From the NCBI RefSeq assembly GCF_009870825.1, contig NZ_WTWY01000003.1, positions 1-64,000 of the forward strand: a stretch of 64,000 bases of DNA, read 5' to 3'. The position numbers were made by a program, and so were the translations under genes. Below the pieces are notes generated by a model. That model had not been told where the DNA came from. It was given only the letters and a program-made list of their open reading frames with translations, and did not search any database. The DNA comes from Paenibacillus sp. USDA918EY. Lineage in GTDB: Bacteria > Bacillota > Bacilli > Paenibacillales > Paenibacillaceae. This document shows, one piece after another, positions 63,893-64,000 of this stretch (within the stretch, counting starts at the first letter, position 1; each line of letters opens with the position of its first letter).

Positions 63893-64000
63893 TTAAAGAA
63901 CGACCTCGCCGTTGACCGTTAATTTCATCTTCGTATTTGTTCCTTTCAAAATATAGTTGGATCTGCTCAGCTGATTATTGACGGAAAGAATGGCCGTTAT
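63893..64000 (-). CDS. C-terminal fragment of a CDS cut by the window edge
   Basis: The last 35 codons of a frame that continues beyond 64000, ending KMKLTVNGEVVL and stop at 63893. The pattern of short polar beta-strand-like stretches suggests a secreted or surface protein, but 35 residues are too few to identify it. Confidence 0.5.
   Translation of the reverse strand: MTAILSVNNQLSRSNYILKGTNTKMKLTVNGEVVL

Noticed and set aside
1..64000. CRISPR array
   Set aside because: No regularly spaced repeats of 23-47 bases and no cas gene were seen.

Overview
The window looks like chromosomal DNA from a spore-forming, Gram-positive member of the Paenibacillaceae, most likely Paenibacillus. It is moderately GC-rich and the genes have strong AGGAGG-type ribosome sites. 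It carries spore genes (spoVAC, spoVAD, a DUF421/DUF1657 pair), a lipoteichoic-acid-type synthase, a PrsA-like foldase, HelD, a rhaEW-type rhamnose enzyme and a ureABCEFGD operon. No rRNA or tRNA gene and no CRISPR array was seen. Family assignments come from motifs read by eye; no search was run.

Layout. 1-1217: 3' end of an integrated element (tyrosine integrase, repeats, candidate att core). 1239-9690: housekeeping and accessory genes (MFS, fabF paralogue, XRE and MarR regulators, rpiA, GNAT, EamA transporter behind an attenuator-like leader). 9693-12134: anaerobic ribonucleotide reductase nrdDG with two NrdR boxes. 12361-17206: acetyltransferases, DinB protein, and an ABC exporter facing its TetR regulator with matched operators. 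17365-19242: LTA synthase. 19317-25407: rhaEW-lutA-lutB-lutC-deoR, which would take rhamnulose-1-phosphate to lactate and on to pyruvate. 25662-33727: nickel permease, PadR regulator, urease structural and accessory genes, and a divergent urea transporter; twin large palindromes lie in the divergent promoter region. 33776-34060: candidate structured RNA. 34118-40032: MFS exporter, HelD, a candidate small RNA with a textbook promoter, adenine deaminase. 40225-42987: D,D-carboxypeptidase with a VanRS-like two-component system. 43083-50970: ArAE exporter, secreted protein, AI-2E permease, PAP2 phosphatase, the DUF1657/DUF421/spoVAC/spoVAD sporulation group, PrsA-like foldase. 51056-57433: histidine kinase and regulator, succinate-semialdehyde dehydrogenase, MFS, a second rhamnulose-1-phosphate aldolase (rhaD). 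57596-61408: nested-terminator leader, coiled-coil secreted protein, three-gene ABC exporter. 61484-64000: threonine dehydrogenase, acyltransferase, and a truncated CDS at the edge.

The most interesting signals are non-coding. They are the isolated structured RNA at 33776-34060, the small RNA at 37969-38071, a leader attenuator before the EamA transporter, a dual terminator leader at 57596-57703, and matched operator pairs upstream of tetR/ABC and urease/urea transporter. A 16-base motif is shared by the two rhamnulose-phosphate aldolase genes, and a degenerate intergenic repeat family recurs at four sites.
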